DNA from: Lachnospiraceae bacterium
Lineage (GTDB): Bacteria > Bacillota > Clostridia > Lachnospirales > Lachnospiraceae
Assembly: GCA_910574745.1 (NCBI GenBank)
Contig: CAJTCE010000026.1
Location: 1-56,459 of the forward strand
Direction: 5' to 3'
Length of the DNA: 56,459 bases
The position numbers and the translations under genes were made by a program. The first letter of the stretch is position 1. Each line of letters starts with the position of its first letter. Of the stretch, positions 26,525 through 35,971 are shown one piece after another. The notes beneath the pieces are model-generated. The model was not told the DNA's origin. It saw only the letters and a list, made by a program, of their open reading frames with translations, and did no database searches.

Positions 26525-26562
26525 CAATAAAAAGACTGAAGAACGTTGATCCTCCAGTCTTT
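26525..26562 (-). terminator. Rho-independent terminator
   Basis: Stem AAAGACTG / CAGTCTTT with a 16-nt loop, followed on the minus strand by TTATT. It lies 32 nt after the stop of the gene at 26594 and ends the P2 operon. Confidence 0.65.
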
Positions 26563-26593
26563 ATTTCCATTAATATTCAATTCCACAGCTTCC

Positions 26594-27415
26594 TCACTGT
26601 TGTAATAAAGCATGTTTTAAAAGATGCTCCTGATATAAACGCAAATTCTCCTGCTCCTGTATTTTTCTCTTTTCAGCCCCCTCTTCCAATATCTGTATGT
26701 ATTTCACGCGCCTTCTTCTTTTTTCGGCCTGCTCAGCCTCAAACTGTTCCTGCTCTTCCTTGGTGGGACCGGTAATTCTCCCGGGGCTGGTAACAGTACA
26801 GTTCCGCACATTTCCTTCTTCATCCAAATCGAAAACATAGCTTTTACCCGCCTGAAATTCTGCCACATTAGCGCCATAGGAGGCCGCCACCGTATTATCC
26901 CAGCGGTCATAATCTTCTTTCCATTCCTGCACCTTTGCCATAATCTTTCTGGCATAGGCGGGGTCTGCATCCATTTTCTGCTGCAGGCTTTCCGGTATAA
27001 GGATTGCGATTCTCCCGGAACCTATGCTGCTGTAATTCCTCTGTAAATCGCTGCGGGTCTGGGGCGGATTCGCACCAACAGGCTTCCAGTCATTTAATGC
27101 ATCTGCACTTGTGTTTTTATTAAAATACTCCCAGAAGGGAAAGTCGTTTCTCTGCCAGTTCCCTGAGGAAATATCGGCATTGCCCACATGGGTTATGACA
27201 TCATACATGGGGAAGGCATCCACAAAGTTGGTCGCTCCCACCCTTCCCGTATTGTATGCTTTGCTGATGGTCGAAATATAGTCCTTAGCCCCCGCCATCT
27301 TATTTGCATAAGCCGCCCGAAAGGCATTTGCAGCATTTTTATCCGTTATTTTACTCAGACGTTCCTCATAGGACTCGCCCATATAGTCTCTTGTACCGAT
27401 TCCGTTTACGCTCAT
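26594..27415 (-). CDS. Leaderless MSVNGIG-type protein with C-terminal coiled coil
   Basis: 273 residues from MSVNGIGTRDYMGESYEERL (27415), set by GGAGGAAG just upstream; the frame extends further without a site. The N-terminal motif MSVNGIG is shared with four other genes in the window. Middle: YISTISKAYNTGRVG and RIAILIPESLQQKMDADPAYARKIMAKVQEW, recalling the Pro-Ala/Lys-helix region of DUF6033-type proteins. From about 215 the chain is a charged helix (EEQEQFEAEQAEKRRRR). No signal peptide or membrane segment. It follows the gene at 27515-28048 by 99 nt, probably in one operon. Confidence 0.72.
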   Translation of the reverse strand: MSVNGIGTRDYMGESYEERLSKITDKNAANAFRAAYANKMAGAKDYISTISKAYNTGRVGATNFVDAFPMYDVITHVGNADISSGNWQRNDFPFWEYFNKNTSADALNDWKPVGANPPQTRSDLQRNYSSIGSGRIAILIPESLQQKMDADPAYARKIMAKVQEWKEDYDRWDNTVAASYGANVAEFQAGKSYVFDLDEEGNVRNCTVTSPGRITGPTKEEQEQFEAEQAEKRRRRVKYIQILEEGAEKRKIQEQENLRLYQEHLLKHALLQQ

Positions 27416-27514
27416 TTTCTTCCTCCTCGTTTTTACCGCTCTCAACTGAAATTCCAATAATCATCCTTATACTTTATGCCTTCGCATATCCATGACGCTT
27501 CTCCCATGTATCAT

Positions 27515-28048
27515 CTACAGGATGTCCTTTCCCGCAAAACCTTCATTTACCAACGCACCCAGTTTATCCAGAAATGACTGGTAGAACATCCTTTCCTTCA
27601 TCTGCTGCCTCTGCACTTCAATGCTCTTTAGACCTTCCGGTACAAGCGGGTGGTCTAAATCATAAAGCGCCTGCTCCGTTGCCCGGATTGCTGACTGCAC
27701 CGTGCTTCCGAGAATATCATTTTCCCCACCGGTGCCTTTCATTACCTTATTAAGCCGCTGTACCATCATTTGGGATATGTGTGTCAGCATACCGTTCCTT
27801 CCGTTCATCCCAAGCCCGTTAACGCCTGTTTCCTTTGCTGCCTCCATCCAGGCCTTCTTTACCTCTTTTGGTGCATTCGCTCCCACAGACGCAAAAGCTT
27901 TTTCGTCATATCCCGTCTCAGGCTGTCCGGCTTTTTCTGCCACTGCCTCCATAAATCCCGTATCCCCGGATGAGACATTTTTTCCCGCCCTCTTTACCGG
28001 GTACCCTGTTACCGGATAGCTTGCTGTTCTTATTCCCATTACGCTCAT
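27515..28048 (-). CDS. Leaderless MSVNGIG-type small protein
   Basis: 177 residues, starting MSVMGIRTASYPVTGYPVKR, with GGAGGATTGGGAAAATG before the start. It is a clear paralogue of the protein at 49724-50221: both contain DEKAF, APxEVKxAWMxAAKE, HISQMMVQRLNK, DILGSTVxSAIxAT, ALYDLxHP and a C-terminal FYxxFLxKL. All-helical, no signal peptide. First gene behind promoter P2. The C-terminal extension VNEGFAGKDIL is absent in the paralogue. Function unknown. Confidence 0.75.
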   Translation of the reverse strand: MSVMGIRTASYPVTGYPVKRAGKNVSSGDTGFMEAVAEKAGQPETGYDEKAFASVGANAPKEVKKAWMEAAKETGVNGLGMNGRNGMLTHISQMMVQRLNKVMKGTGGENDILGSTVQSAIRATEQALYDLDHPLVPEGLKSIEVQRQQMKERMFYQSFLDKLGALVNEGFAGKDIL

Positions 28049-28147
28049 TTTCCCAATCCTCCATTGTTGCCGAATATTTTAACCCTGACAATCTTCTCTC
28101 ATTCGGAACCGTCCCCATTCCCCACAATCATGTTCCCTCATTTTATT

Positions 28148-28210
28148 TATCGGCAGATTTTCATTATTTCATGGGTAAAGGAAACGAAAAGCACATGAAA
28201 TGTAACGAAA
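28148..28210 (-). promoter_or_regulatory. Promoter P2: GCCGATA box plus two TTTCGTT boxes
   Basis: GCCGATA (28154-28148, preceded by AAAATCT) lies exactly 28 nt from TTTCGTT (28189-28183), the same geometry as P1. A second TTTCGTTACAT copy (28210-28200) sits 21 bp further upstream, about two helical turns, and is identical over 11 bp to the P1 box. The first gene starts about 100 nt downstream. Confidence 0.6.
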
Positions 28211-28278
28211 AGTGTATCTCTTTGCCGAATTGGTCGATTGCAGCCCGACTTTCCCGTTTTCCAAATAAGCTACAACAG

Positions 28279-28578
28279 CTACAACAAGTAATTATTTTCC
28301 CGATTTGCAATCTGCAAACCGACTAATTTATAGGTTGCATATCCTCCCATAACTAACGGCTCTGCCTTGCAAATTTCTTCCGCTTCCTCACGGCTCTCTG
28401 TTTTCAGGATATACATACCTGCCATTCCCGGATAACCTTTAAAAACACCGCAGATTTCCAACTTTCCTTCATCGTCCAGCTTTCTTATATTCTCGACATG
28501 TTCCATAACTACCTGTTTTGTCACTTTATTATAGATCTTACTTTTCTCAATCATCATCATATACATTAACTTATCCAT
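28279..28578 (-). CDS. YciI-like (YCII-related) protein
   Basis: 99 residues with the ferredoxin-like YciI layout: MDKLMYMMMIEKS, HVENIRKLDDEGKLEICGVFKGY, GMYILKTESREEAEEICKAEPLVMGG and YATYKLVGL. The family has a conserved His/Asp pair and unclear, possibly enzymatic, roles. The gene is divergent from the WYL regulator, with two palindromes between them, so it is a likely target of that regulator. Confidence 0.8.
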   Translation of the reverse strand: MDKLMYMMMIEKSKIYNKVTKQVVMEHVENIRKLDDEGKLEICGVFKGYPGMAGMYILKTESREEAEEICKAEPLVMGGYATYKLVGLQIANRENNYLL

Positions 28579-28719
28579 ACGATTTTCTCCTTCTCTTTCT
28601 TTGCTTTCTCACTTAGGGTATTATATTATGTCTATCCGGCTATAGCAATCTGTCTGGCTTTATCTTTCTCCCACATAGGGCGTTGCAGGGTTTCATTTTA
28701 GTGCCATATTGCATTTGCT

Positions 28720-28759
28720 TGATAAATAATTTATCATAGAATAGTGACAAAAATTGTCA
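28720..28759. promoter_or_regulatory. Two palindromes between yciI and the WYL regulator
   Basis: TGATAAA-TAA-TTTATCA (28720-28736) and TGACAA-AAA-TTGTCA (28745-28759) are both perfect, with 3-nt centres. They lie in the divergent promoter region, 23 nt before the regulator start at the nearest, and are good operator candidates for the WYL protein. Confidence 0.65.
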
Positions 28760-28781
28760 TTATTTGAAAAGGAGTTTAAAA

Positions 28782-29735
28782 ATGTCAAAGGCGGAACGGC
28801 TTATTGAAATGATGATAACAATAAATGCAAAAAAGGATTTTACAGTAGGTGAATTGGCAAATGAATTTTCCGTATCAAAAAGAACAATACTGCGCGATCT
28901 GCAAGAATTAGAACGGGCCGGTTTTCCCCTTTACTCTGAAGTCGGGGCGGCGGGTGGATATCATATTTTGAAAGAACGCATTTTGCCGCCTATTGCTTTC
29001 TCAGAAAGCGAAGCAAGAGCTGTATTTTTTGCCTGTCAGGCCTTACAATTTTATCGTGACTTGCCTTTTGAACAGGAAACCATATCCGTCTTAAAAAAAT
29101 TTTTAAATTGTCTGCCATTAGATGTACAAAACGGCATCGCGCAGATTCAGAACAAGATAGCATTTTGGACACCGGACAGGCATTGTGACTCGCCATTGCT
29201 TAAATCAATATTTCTTATTACAATAAACCATCATGCCGCAACAATACGGTATTCGTCAACATATTCTGAAAGTACGCGAACCATTGTACCTATCGGCTTA
29301 TATGCCATGAATGGACTTTGGTATTGCCCCGCCTATTGTACATCAGCAAATCAAATCAGGGTATTCCGGGTTGACCGTATCAAAGAAATCATAGAGGAAA
29401 AGCCCTATCCAAAAGGAAAATATCCTATCCCTGCATCAATTCAAGAATATCTTGAAAAAACAGAGGTAAAAAATGATTGCCACATAAAAATCCGGCTGAC
29501 GGACATAGGCGTTAAACGCTGTGAAAGTGAATGTTTACTTGCGAGCGGATTAAAAACGTTTCCAACAGGCGGCGGAATAATCGACATGGATATAAACCAT
29601 ACTGCTTTAGAATGGGTTGCCGGCTATATACTGCCATTTGGGAGCGACGCCACTGTATTAGAACCGACGGAGCTAATAGAGCTGATTCAACAAAAAATAA
29701 ATGAATTACAGCAGCATTATTGCAGATTGGAATAA
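28782..29735 (+). CDS. HTH plus WYL-domain transcriptional regulator (YafY type)
   Basis: 317 residues from MSKAERLIEMMITI; AAGGAG lies 9 nt before ATG 28782. The N-terminal HTH_11 domain (about 1-60) contains FTVGELANEFSVSKRTILRDLQELERAGFPLYSE, followed by GAAGGYHIL. The WYL domain follows (about 140-220), with YGLYAMNGLWYCPAYC and RVFRVDRIKEI, and a C-terminal WCX-like part. WYL proteins usually sense small nucleic acids or ligands and often repress adjacent genes. Probably controls the divergent yciI. Confidence 0.9.
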   Translation: MSKAERLIEMMITINAKKDFTVGELANEFSVSKRTILRDLQELERAGFPLYSEVGAAGGYHILKERILPPIAFSESEARAVFFACQALQFYRDLPFEQETISVLKKFLNCLPLDVQNGIAQIQNKIAFWTPDRHCDSPLLKSIFLITINHHAATIRYSSTYSESTRTIVPIGLYAMNGLWYCPAYCTSANQIRVFRVDRIKEIIEEKPYPKGKYPIPASIQEYLEKTEVKNDCHIKIRLTDIGVKRCESECLLASGLKTFPTGGGIIDMDINHTALEWVAGYILPFGSDATVLEPTELIELIQQKINELQQHYCRLE

Positions 29736-29782
29736 TAAATTGGTTTTTAGTTTTTACAATCGTTAGTCTGCAGCAACAGGAA

Positions 29783-31129
29783 CTATGTAAAGATTGCATA
29801 CCGCTTCGACGGCTTCACAAGCAGCGTTACAACCAGAATAACCGCCGCCGTTATACCCAGACTGAGCGGGTATACCTGCATGATGGTCGCAAAGGACGGC
29901 TTCTGCTGAAACACTATGAATATCCATGTAAGCCGTACTCCGCAGATTCCGATAACCGAACAGGCCGCCGGAATAAAGGAAACGCCAAAGCCTCTCAAAT
30001 AGCCCGACAGCCCCTCCTGGGCAAAGCCGAACACATACGCAAAGAAAATATATTCCAGACGAATCCGTCCTGTTGCGATTACATTGGGATCCGTATTGAA
30101 AATGCCAAGCAGCGGATGGCTGAACAAAAGAATCAGCCCACTGACCGCCACAGTGCTTATCAGACTTTGTATCAGACAAAGCTTTAACGCTTTCCGGCAG
30201 CGGTCGTTCTTCCCTGCCCCGTAGTTCTGGCCTACAAAGGTGGTGCAGGCCTGGCCAAAAGAGTTCATGATGTAGTAGGCGAAAATCTCAAGATTGAAAG
30301 CCGCTGAAGATGCCGCCATTACTGTCGTTCCCAGACTATTGACTGCTGACTGGACGATAATATTTGCAAAGGAAAAGATCATTCCCTGTATACCTGCCGG
30401 AATCCCGATTCGCAGAATCTGCCCCAGCACATCCTGATTTATCCGCAGCTTTCGAAGCTCGATGCGGATTGCCAGCTCCGTCTTCATCAATGCCACAAAC
30501 AAAATTGCAGAACTGATGAGATTAGAAATTACCGTCGCTGTTGCCACGCCGTCCACATCCATGCAAAGTCCCCGTACAAAGAACAGGTTGAGACCAACAT
30601 TCAAAACACCGGAAATTACCAGCGCAACCAGCGGCGTCTGGGTATTTCCGCAGCTTCTGAAGATTGCCGATTCAAAATTGTAAAGCAGAATTACCGGCAT
30701 CCCTGCCAAATAAATCTGAAGATATTTTACCGCCAGCGGATATACATCGTCCGGAACATCCAGCAATTTTATTACTTCAGGAGCCAGAAACTCTCCCAAC
30801 ACCGTAATAAACAATCCTCCCAGCAAGGCCACGATTACCGACGTATGCACGGCCTTTGAAATGTTCTCGTTATCCCTTTGACCGATAGATTTCGCAATGA
30901 TAACATTACTCCCCAGGGAAATTCCGACGAAAAGATTGACCAGCAATCCGATGACAGGCGCATTGCTTCCCACCGCCGCCATAGCCTCCTTACCCGAAAA
31001 CTGCCCTACTACCGCCAAATCCGCCGCATTGAACAACTGCTGCAAAATCCCTGTTACCGCAAGCGGTATCGCATATTTAATAATCTTGTCTCCCAAGGAG
31101 CCATTTATCATATCCATACGGCTTTTCAT
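29783..31129 (-). CDS. MATE-family efflux transporter
   Basis: 448 residues, 12 hydrophobic segments. N-terminus MINGSLGDKIIKYAIPLAVTGILQQLFNAADLAVVGQFSG is the classic MATE start. VGISLGSNVIIAKSIGQRDNE and FGQACTTFVGQNYGAGKNDRC mark the two halves. Single gene, convergent with the WYL regulator and divergent from the FlxA-like gene. Confidence 0.93.
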   Translation of the reverse strand: MKSRMDMINGSLGDKIIKYAIPLAVTGILQQLFNAADLAVVGQFSGKEAMAAVGSNAPVIGLLVNLFVGISLGSNVIIAKSIGQRDNENISKAVHTSVIVALLGGLFITVLGEFLAPEVIKLLDVPDDVYPLAVKYLQIYLAGMPVILLYNFESAIFRSCGNTQTPLVALVISGVLNVGLNLFFVRGLCMDVDGVATATVISNLISSAILFVALMKTELAIRIELRKLRINQDVLGQILRIGIPAGIQGMIFSFANIIVQSAVNSLGTTVMAASSAAFNLEIFAYYIMNSFGQACTTFVGQNYGAGKNDRCRKALKLCLIQSLISTVAVSGLILLFSHPLLGIFNTDPNVIATGRIRLEYIFFAYVFGFAQEGLSGYLRGFGVSFIPAACSVIGICGVRLTWIFIVFQQKPSFATIMQVYPLSLGITAAVILVVTLLVKPSKRYAIFT

Positions 31130-31421
31130 AATAAATTCCTTCTTTCCTATAACCTTTTATAACACTGTCCAAATTTCCCGTCAATGCAGAATTTTCAACA
31201 CGATTCACGGTGTTCAAAACAAATATTATGCTGCATTTAATTTTCACTTGCAATTTTGGACATTCCAAACATTTGAAAAAACAATTCAAATTCAATATAT
31301 TATTTTCTTGCCTGAATTCCCAAAAAATAGTAAAATATAATTAACTATAGTAACAGCGAAAAAATGGATATCAGGGAATATGTTGTCTAAAAACATCCTT
31401 TAGCAGGAAGGGAGGTATTCT

Positions 31422-32357
31422 ATGGGGATCGGAAGCATAGCATCAACAAACAGTATGTCAGGTCTGCAGCTGACTGCGGTAGATTCAAAAAGCAAAAAAT
31501 TTCAAAATGAAATTACAAACGCACAGCAGCAGATGCAGAAGCTATCTTCAACGCAAGAACTTTCTGTTATGGAAAAAAACACTGAGCGTCAGAAGCTTCA
31601 GAAAGAAATATCCTCTCTCAATGCAGAGTTGAAGCGGCATCAGGAAGAACTCAGCAGGTCGCAAAAAAGAGAAGCCATGATGGCGGAGCTGCGGGAAGAT
31701 AAAGAACTGACAAAAGATGAAAAATCAGAAGACAAAATACAGGCAAAAGAAACGTCCTTAAATACGTCAGACGAAAAAAATCTACCAGCCGACGCTAAGC
31801 AGACAGGCCAGCAGGGAAATGTCATAGTCAAAAACAACGATGGCACTGTTATCTTAAAGGAATCGGGCAGGCAGACTGATGAAACCACAGAAAAAGGCAC
31901 TGTCGAAAAAGAAGCAAAAGCCTCAGACAGTGATACAGCTGTAGATGCCGGACTATCCCACAAAAAAGTGCATGCAATGGTATCAGCAGATTCTTCCGTA
32001 AAACAGGCAAATCGTCAGGGAACTATCATAGCAAAAACCAGAGACGGCATTGCTATTTTAAAGGGGGAAATGCGCCAGGATGAGAAGCGCGGCGTAGATA
32101 CAGGGAAAAATCAGGCCGAGCTGGAAAAAATGGAGAAAAAAGAACAGCGGGCAGTGGCATTCCAGTTCTCTACATTAGGCGAAGCAAATAACACCATGAA
32201 ATCAGCCGCAGAAACTAACGCAACCGGAACAAAAGATAATGCACAGATTGACGCAGGAAATAACGGTTTTAATAATCCCTTTTTTAACGCTATGAATGCA
32301 GCACAGGAAGACGGATGGGCATCACAACAGAGATTTTTCGTTTCTCTGGGCCATTAA
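31422..32357 (+). CDS. FlxA-like protein
   Basis: 311 residues, one of few plus-strand genes. The N-terminus, MGIGSIASTNSMSGLQ, leads into a heptad-rich helix: IQ-type NEITNAQQQMQKLSSTQEL and LQKEISSLNAELKRHQEELSRSQ (about 28-85), the FlxA-like family signature. FlxA in E. coli is a sigma-28-dependent, flagellum-linked gene of unclear function. The rest is polar and repeats: GNVIVKNNDGTVILKESGRQTDE-like and GTIIAKTRDGIAILKGEMRQDE-like blocks (about 128 and 203). It lacks a signal peptide. A GGGAGG site precedes the ATG. No sigma-28 box was found upstream of this gene. Confidence 0.75.
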   Translation: MGIGSIASTNSMSGLQLTAVDSKSKKFQNEITNAQQQMQKLSSTQELSVMEKNTERQKLQKEISSLNAELKRHQEELSRSQKREAMMAELREDKELTKDEKSEDKIQAKETSLNTSDEKNLPADAKQTGQQGNVIVKNNDGTVILKESGRQTDETTEKGTVEKEAKASDSDTAVDAGLSHKKVHAMVSADSSVKQANRQGTIIAKTRDGIAILKGEMRQDEKRGVDTGKNQAELEKMEKKEQRAVAFQFSTLGEANNTMKSAAETNATGTKDNAQIDAGNNGFNNPFFNAMNAAQEDGWASQQRFFVSLGH

Positions 32358-32383
32358 ATCATTTAACAGTTTTTTGCAAAAGC

Positions 32384-32480
32384 GGGGCTGTTGCAAAAGT
32401 ACGATTCTCCTACAAAATGGTTACGATATCGACAATATCTGCACCATATATTGCAGGAATCTGTTACTTTGCAGCAGCCT
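32384..32480. mobile_element. 97-bp MITE-like element with IS6-type ends
   Basis: The left end GGGGCTGTTGCAAAAGTACG and the inverted right end GGCTGCTGCAAAGTAACAG form imperfect terminal inverted repeats of about 25 bp around a 45-bp core. The ends resemble IS6-family termini (GG..CTGTTGCAAA). There is no coding capacity. It lies in the convergent gap between the FlxA-like gene and the hybrid kinase. Target duplications are not obvious. Confidence 0.6.
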
Positions 32481-32520
32481 CTTTATTTTATTCTACTGTT
32501 CTGGATGCTTTCAGCCAAAA

Positions 32521-34846
32521 TCATAGCTTCACTATCTTCCATAAAAGCTCCAGCAGCTTGGAAACGTCAATGGGTTTTGCAATATGACCGTTCATCCCGG
32601 CTTCTAACGCCGCTTTTTTATCTTCATCAAAAGCGTTAGCTGTCATGGCTATAATCGGAATACCTGCAACATCCGGATTCTCCAACGCCCGAATCTGTCT
32701 TGTAGCTTCATAGCCGTCCATGACGGGCATCTGAATATCCATCAAAATCAGCTCATACCGACCGGGCTTTGCCTCTCTCATCCGTTCTACCGCAACAACG
32801 CCGTCATTGGCAACATCCACGTCAAAGCCGACTTCTTTCAGAATCTCCACGACAATCTTCTGGTTCAGTTCATTATCCTCTACCAAAAGGATCTCTTTTC
32901 CATGAAAGGAAAATGTCTCTTGCAAAGCTTCTTCTTTATTTTTGACCGTAAACGGAGACTCAAGAATCTCTTTAAGTTCCGATAAAAAGATTGGTTTGGA
33001 ACAAAAAGCCGTAACGCCTGCTTTTCTTGCCTCTTCTTCAATATCCGACCAATCATAAGCAGTCAAAACGATAATGGGCGTCTCCTCTCCGATAAGTGCG
33101 CGAATCCGCCTTACCACCTCGATTCCGTTCATATCCGGCATAAGCCAGTCTATGATATATACGGCATACTTATCCTCCTGCTCTCCTGCAAGCTTTACCC
33201 GAAGCACCGCCTCCTTACCGGATGTGGTCCAATCCGGGCGCATACCGATGGCGGCCAGCATCTTGGTCACACTAGAGCAGGTATTAAAGTCGTCGTCTGC
33301 CACAAGCGCCCGAAGCCCCCGCAGCTGGGGAATCGTTTCCTGTTTTACTGAACCGGAACAGGTTTTAAACTGCAAAGATACGGTAAACGTGGTACCTTTT
33401 CCCACCTCGCTATCCACAGAAACCGTACCGCCCATCATATCTACAATATTTTTGGTAATCGCCATACCAAGGCCGGTTCCCTGTATCCCGCTGACCGTGC
33501 TTGTTCTCTCACGCTCAAAGGGATCAAAAACATGCTTTAAAAATTCCGGGCTCATTCCGACTCCCGTATCCTTTACCTGAAATTCATAATCGGCATAGCC
33601 TTCCGGCGCATTTCTCTTCTGCAAAATCCGAACGCTTACCATACCGCCGGGTTTTGTAAACTTCATAGCATTACTCAACAGATTCAGCAAAATCTGATTC
33701 AGCCTGAGCTTGTCACACAGAACATGTTCGTTTACCACATCCACCGTATCAATATAGAAGTCCAGCTGCTTTGACATGATATCCGCCTGTACAATGGTCT
33801 TTAAGTCATGGAGAATCTCCGGAAGGGAACTCTCCTTTTCCTCAATTTTAACCTTTCCGCTTTCAATGCGGCTCATATCCAGCACATCATTGATCAGGCT
33901 CAGCAGATGATTGCTGGAGGTGGCAATCTTTGTCAGATAGTCTTTTACCTGTTCCTTATTATCAATATGTGCGGCGGCAAGTGATGTAAAGCCTATGATA
34001 GCATTCATGGGAGTCCGGATATCATGAGACATATTGTTGAGGAACGTGGTTTTCGCCCGATTGGCATGCTGTGCGGCCGCCAGAGCATCCTGAAGGTCAA
34101 CTCTCTGCGCTTCCAGCTGCGCCTCCATCTTCTTTTCATCATCAATATCTACAAAAAAGCCCACGAAGCTAACCGGGGATCCATCCTCACGCCTGGACAA
34201 TCGGCCGGCCGCATGGAACCATCTCCATCCTGCATTTTGGGTAAGAAGACGGTATATCACATCATAGGTCTTCTGACCGGTATAGTCCCTTACCGTGTCC
34301 CAATACTCCTTCATTACATACTCTTTATCCTCTTCATGAAGCAAATTTGACCAGGAATCCAGCCTGTTCGGAAAATCCTCTTCACTTTCGTATCCCAGCA
34401 TGTTCCGAAAAACATCGGTCCAGATACAGGAAATTATCTCCCCACGTTCATCAAACTCCATGCTCCATGGACCGGATCCTAATGCCGCCTGAATATTTTC
34501 CATAGCGGTCCGCTCCCGCTCAATCTGGGCAAGCGCAGCTTTAAGCCGTTCCTTGTCCGCCTTTTCCTGTCCCAAAAGAATCCTTGCTTTTTTTTCTGTA
34601 CTTATGAACCAGTATGAAAAATGCCAGAAGCATCGCAGCTGCCACGACGAGCGTCTGAACCAGAAACCTGTGCAGCGTCTCTAAAGATTCCACGCCTATC
34701 TTTTCCAATATGTAAGCTGCCTGGCCTGTGCCCGTTTTTGCACCTTCTACCACCCAGATTATCGCAATAAGAAAAAACGCCGCCAGCACAATTCCGCCCC
34801 CTATGGCAAAAACAGTGTTCTTCTTCTTCTGCTTTTTTGACTGCAT
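32521..34846 (-). CDS. Hybrid sensor histidine kinase, split by a homopolymer frameshift
   Basis: ATG 34846 (GGGAGG upstream) encodes a short anchor part with two membrane segments ([38 protein letters not shown]). After HKYRKK the frame changes at a run of eight A's (coding strand; T8 at 34588-34595). One A less continues into [15 protein letters not shown] and a 684-residue frame: PAS (about 40-150), HisKA with MSHDIRTPM (His about 184), HATPase with GTGLGMAI, and two receiver domains. The first receiver has [12 protein letters not shown] and the second [13 protein letters not shown]. The signal is probably sensed in the short extracytoplasmic loop. No dedicated regulator or output gene adjoins. 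Real phase variation or a sequencing error are both possible. Confidence 0.85.
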
Positions 34847-35243
34847 CGTTTTCCTCCCTTTGTGAATTAAGCCGATAATAAGCTTTACCATTCCGGTTAT
34901 CATAATATGCCCACAAAATATCCGATCCCGGAAGTTCCTCTTCAAACCATATGTTAAAATATATCCCCGCTTTTAATAATATCCTCTTTTACAAGCAGTA
35001 AATTTATATTCGTCCTTTTTCTTTTATCCTTCACAATGTAAATATATATTTTAGCACATTTTTCTTATATTTACTATCCATAAAGCTGTACAAAACAGTG
35101 TACAAAATAGAACATTTCCTCCTGCAAATTTAATGTATATATTTGTGCCAGGCCAACATACTGTTCCTGCTCTGAATGATTTATTTTTTAATGCTTATAT
35201 AACTGAATATGTCATAATCCGTTTTATCCTCCTGTAGAGCATA
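34847..35243. other. Non-coding gap upstream of the hybrid kinase
   Basis: AT-rich, with no supported gene. It contains a palindromic TGTACA pair (about 35089-35106) and poly-T stretches and probably holds the kinase promoter. Confidence 0.4.
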
Positions 35244-35320
35244 AAAATGCCCGGCTATCTTATCTGCAATAAAAAACGCATTTTATGCATACTCTAAATT
35301 GCCAAAAATAACCGGGTGCA
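35244..35320. repeat. Flanking repeat, copy 1
   Basis: 77-bp element beginning AAAATGCCCGGCTAT and ending ATAACCGGGTGCA. The ends are near-inverted repeats. A second element with the same ends lies at 35904-35971; the pair flanks the PsiE-like gene. The core is not conserved in sequence. Confidence 0.6.
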
Positions 35321-35418
35321 TCCTAAAGATTACATTGGACAGAAAGTCCCCTTCTTATCCTCCTTCAGCAGAGTTCCGAAAAAAACTATTGGAAACCGAA
35401 CTCAAACGGAACTTTAAA

Positions 35419-35811
35419 TTATTCTCGAGTATTATTTTTATCTCCTGCCGAGCGGTGCAGGTACCGGCGAACAAGACATAAAATCGAAATACTGATCACA
35501 GAGGCAAAGTCCTGATACGGTGTGGTATTGCTCACAATCATATGTCTTGCCACCAAAAAAATGATTACCTCTATTACATTATCCGAACTCGGACGCCATA
35601 ACATCTGCAAGAACTCAATTCCAATCACAATGATAAAAATTCTGTCCAGATACTGCTTAAAGGCGTCCGTACCATCCAATAGCTCATTAAAAATCTCATA
35701 ATTCTTAAAAAAACTGAGCAAAGCAAGAATAATGCCAATCAGCACAAGAATTGCTACGATCAGTTCCAGAATTTTGCATATCTTTTGAATCAATTCCTCT
35801 AATTTTTTCAT
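35419..35811 (-). CDS. PsiE-like small membrane protein
   Basis: 130 residues with four hydrophobic segments: ELIVAILVLIGIILALLSFF, DRIFIIVIGIEFLQML, VIEVIIFLVARHMIV and FASVISISILCLV. The pattern IGIEFLQML followed by VIEVIIFLVARHMI is that of the phosphate-starvation-inducible PsiE family, of unknown function. Single gene between two copies of a terminal-inverted-repeat element. Confidence 0.7.
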   Translation of the reverse strand: MKKLEELIQKICKILELIVAILVLIGIILALLSFFKNYEIFNELLDGTDAFKQYLDRIFIIVIGIEFLQMLWRPSSDNVIEVIIFLVARHMIVSNTTPYQDFASVISISILCLVRRYLHRSAGDKNNTRE

Positions 35812-35903
35812 ATGTTTCCTATCATTAAACCCTTTCCGCCGGAATAATCATTTGTATACTTTTCTCTATGAACAAATGAAGCTCTTTTACCCGATATCAA
35901 AAT

Positions 35904-35971
35904 AAAATGCCCGGCTATTCATGCCTATTGAACCCAAAACTCAATATTGCCGCACTAAATAACCGGGTGCA
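35904..35971. repeat. Flanking repeat, copy 2
   Basis: 68-bp element in the same orientation as copy 1: the left 15 bp and the right 13 bp are identical, with a different core (the right ends share TTGCC before ATAACCGGG). Could be a small mobile repeat or a structured RNA. Confidence 0.6.

Noticed and set aside
27515-28048. ESX/WXG100 or LXG type VII substrate
   Set aside because: No WXG motif, no LXG domain and no YxxxD/E tail; no EssC-like gene nearby.
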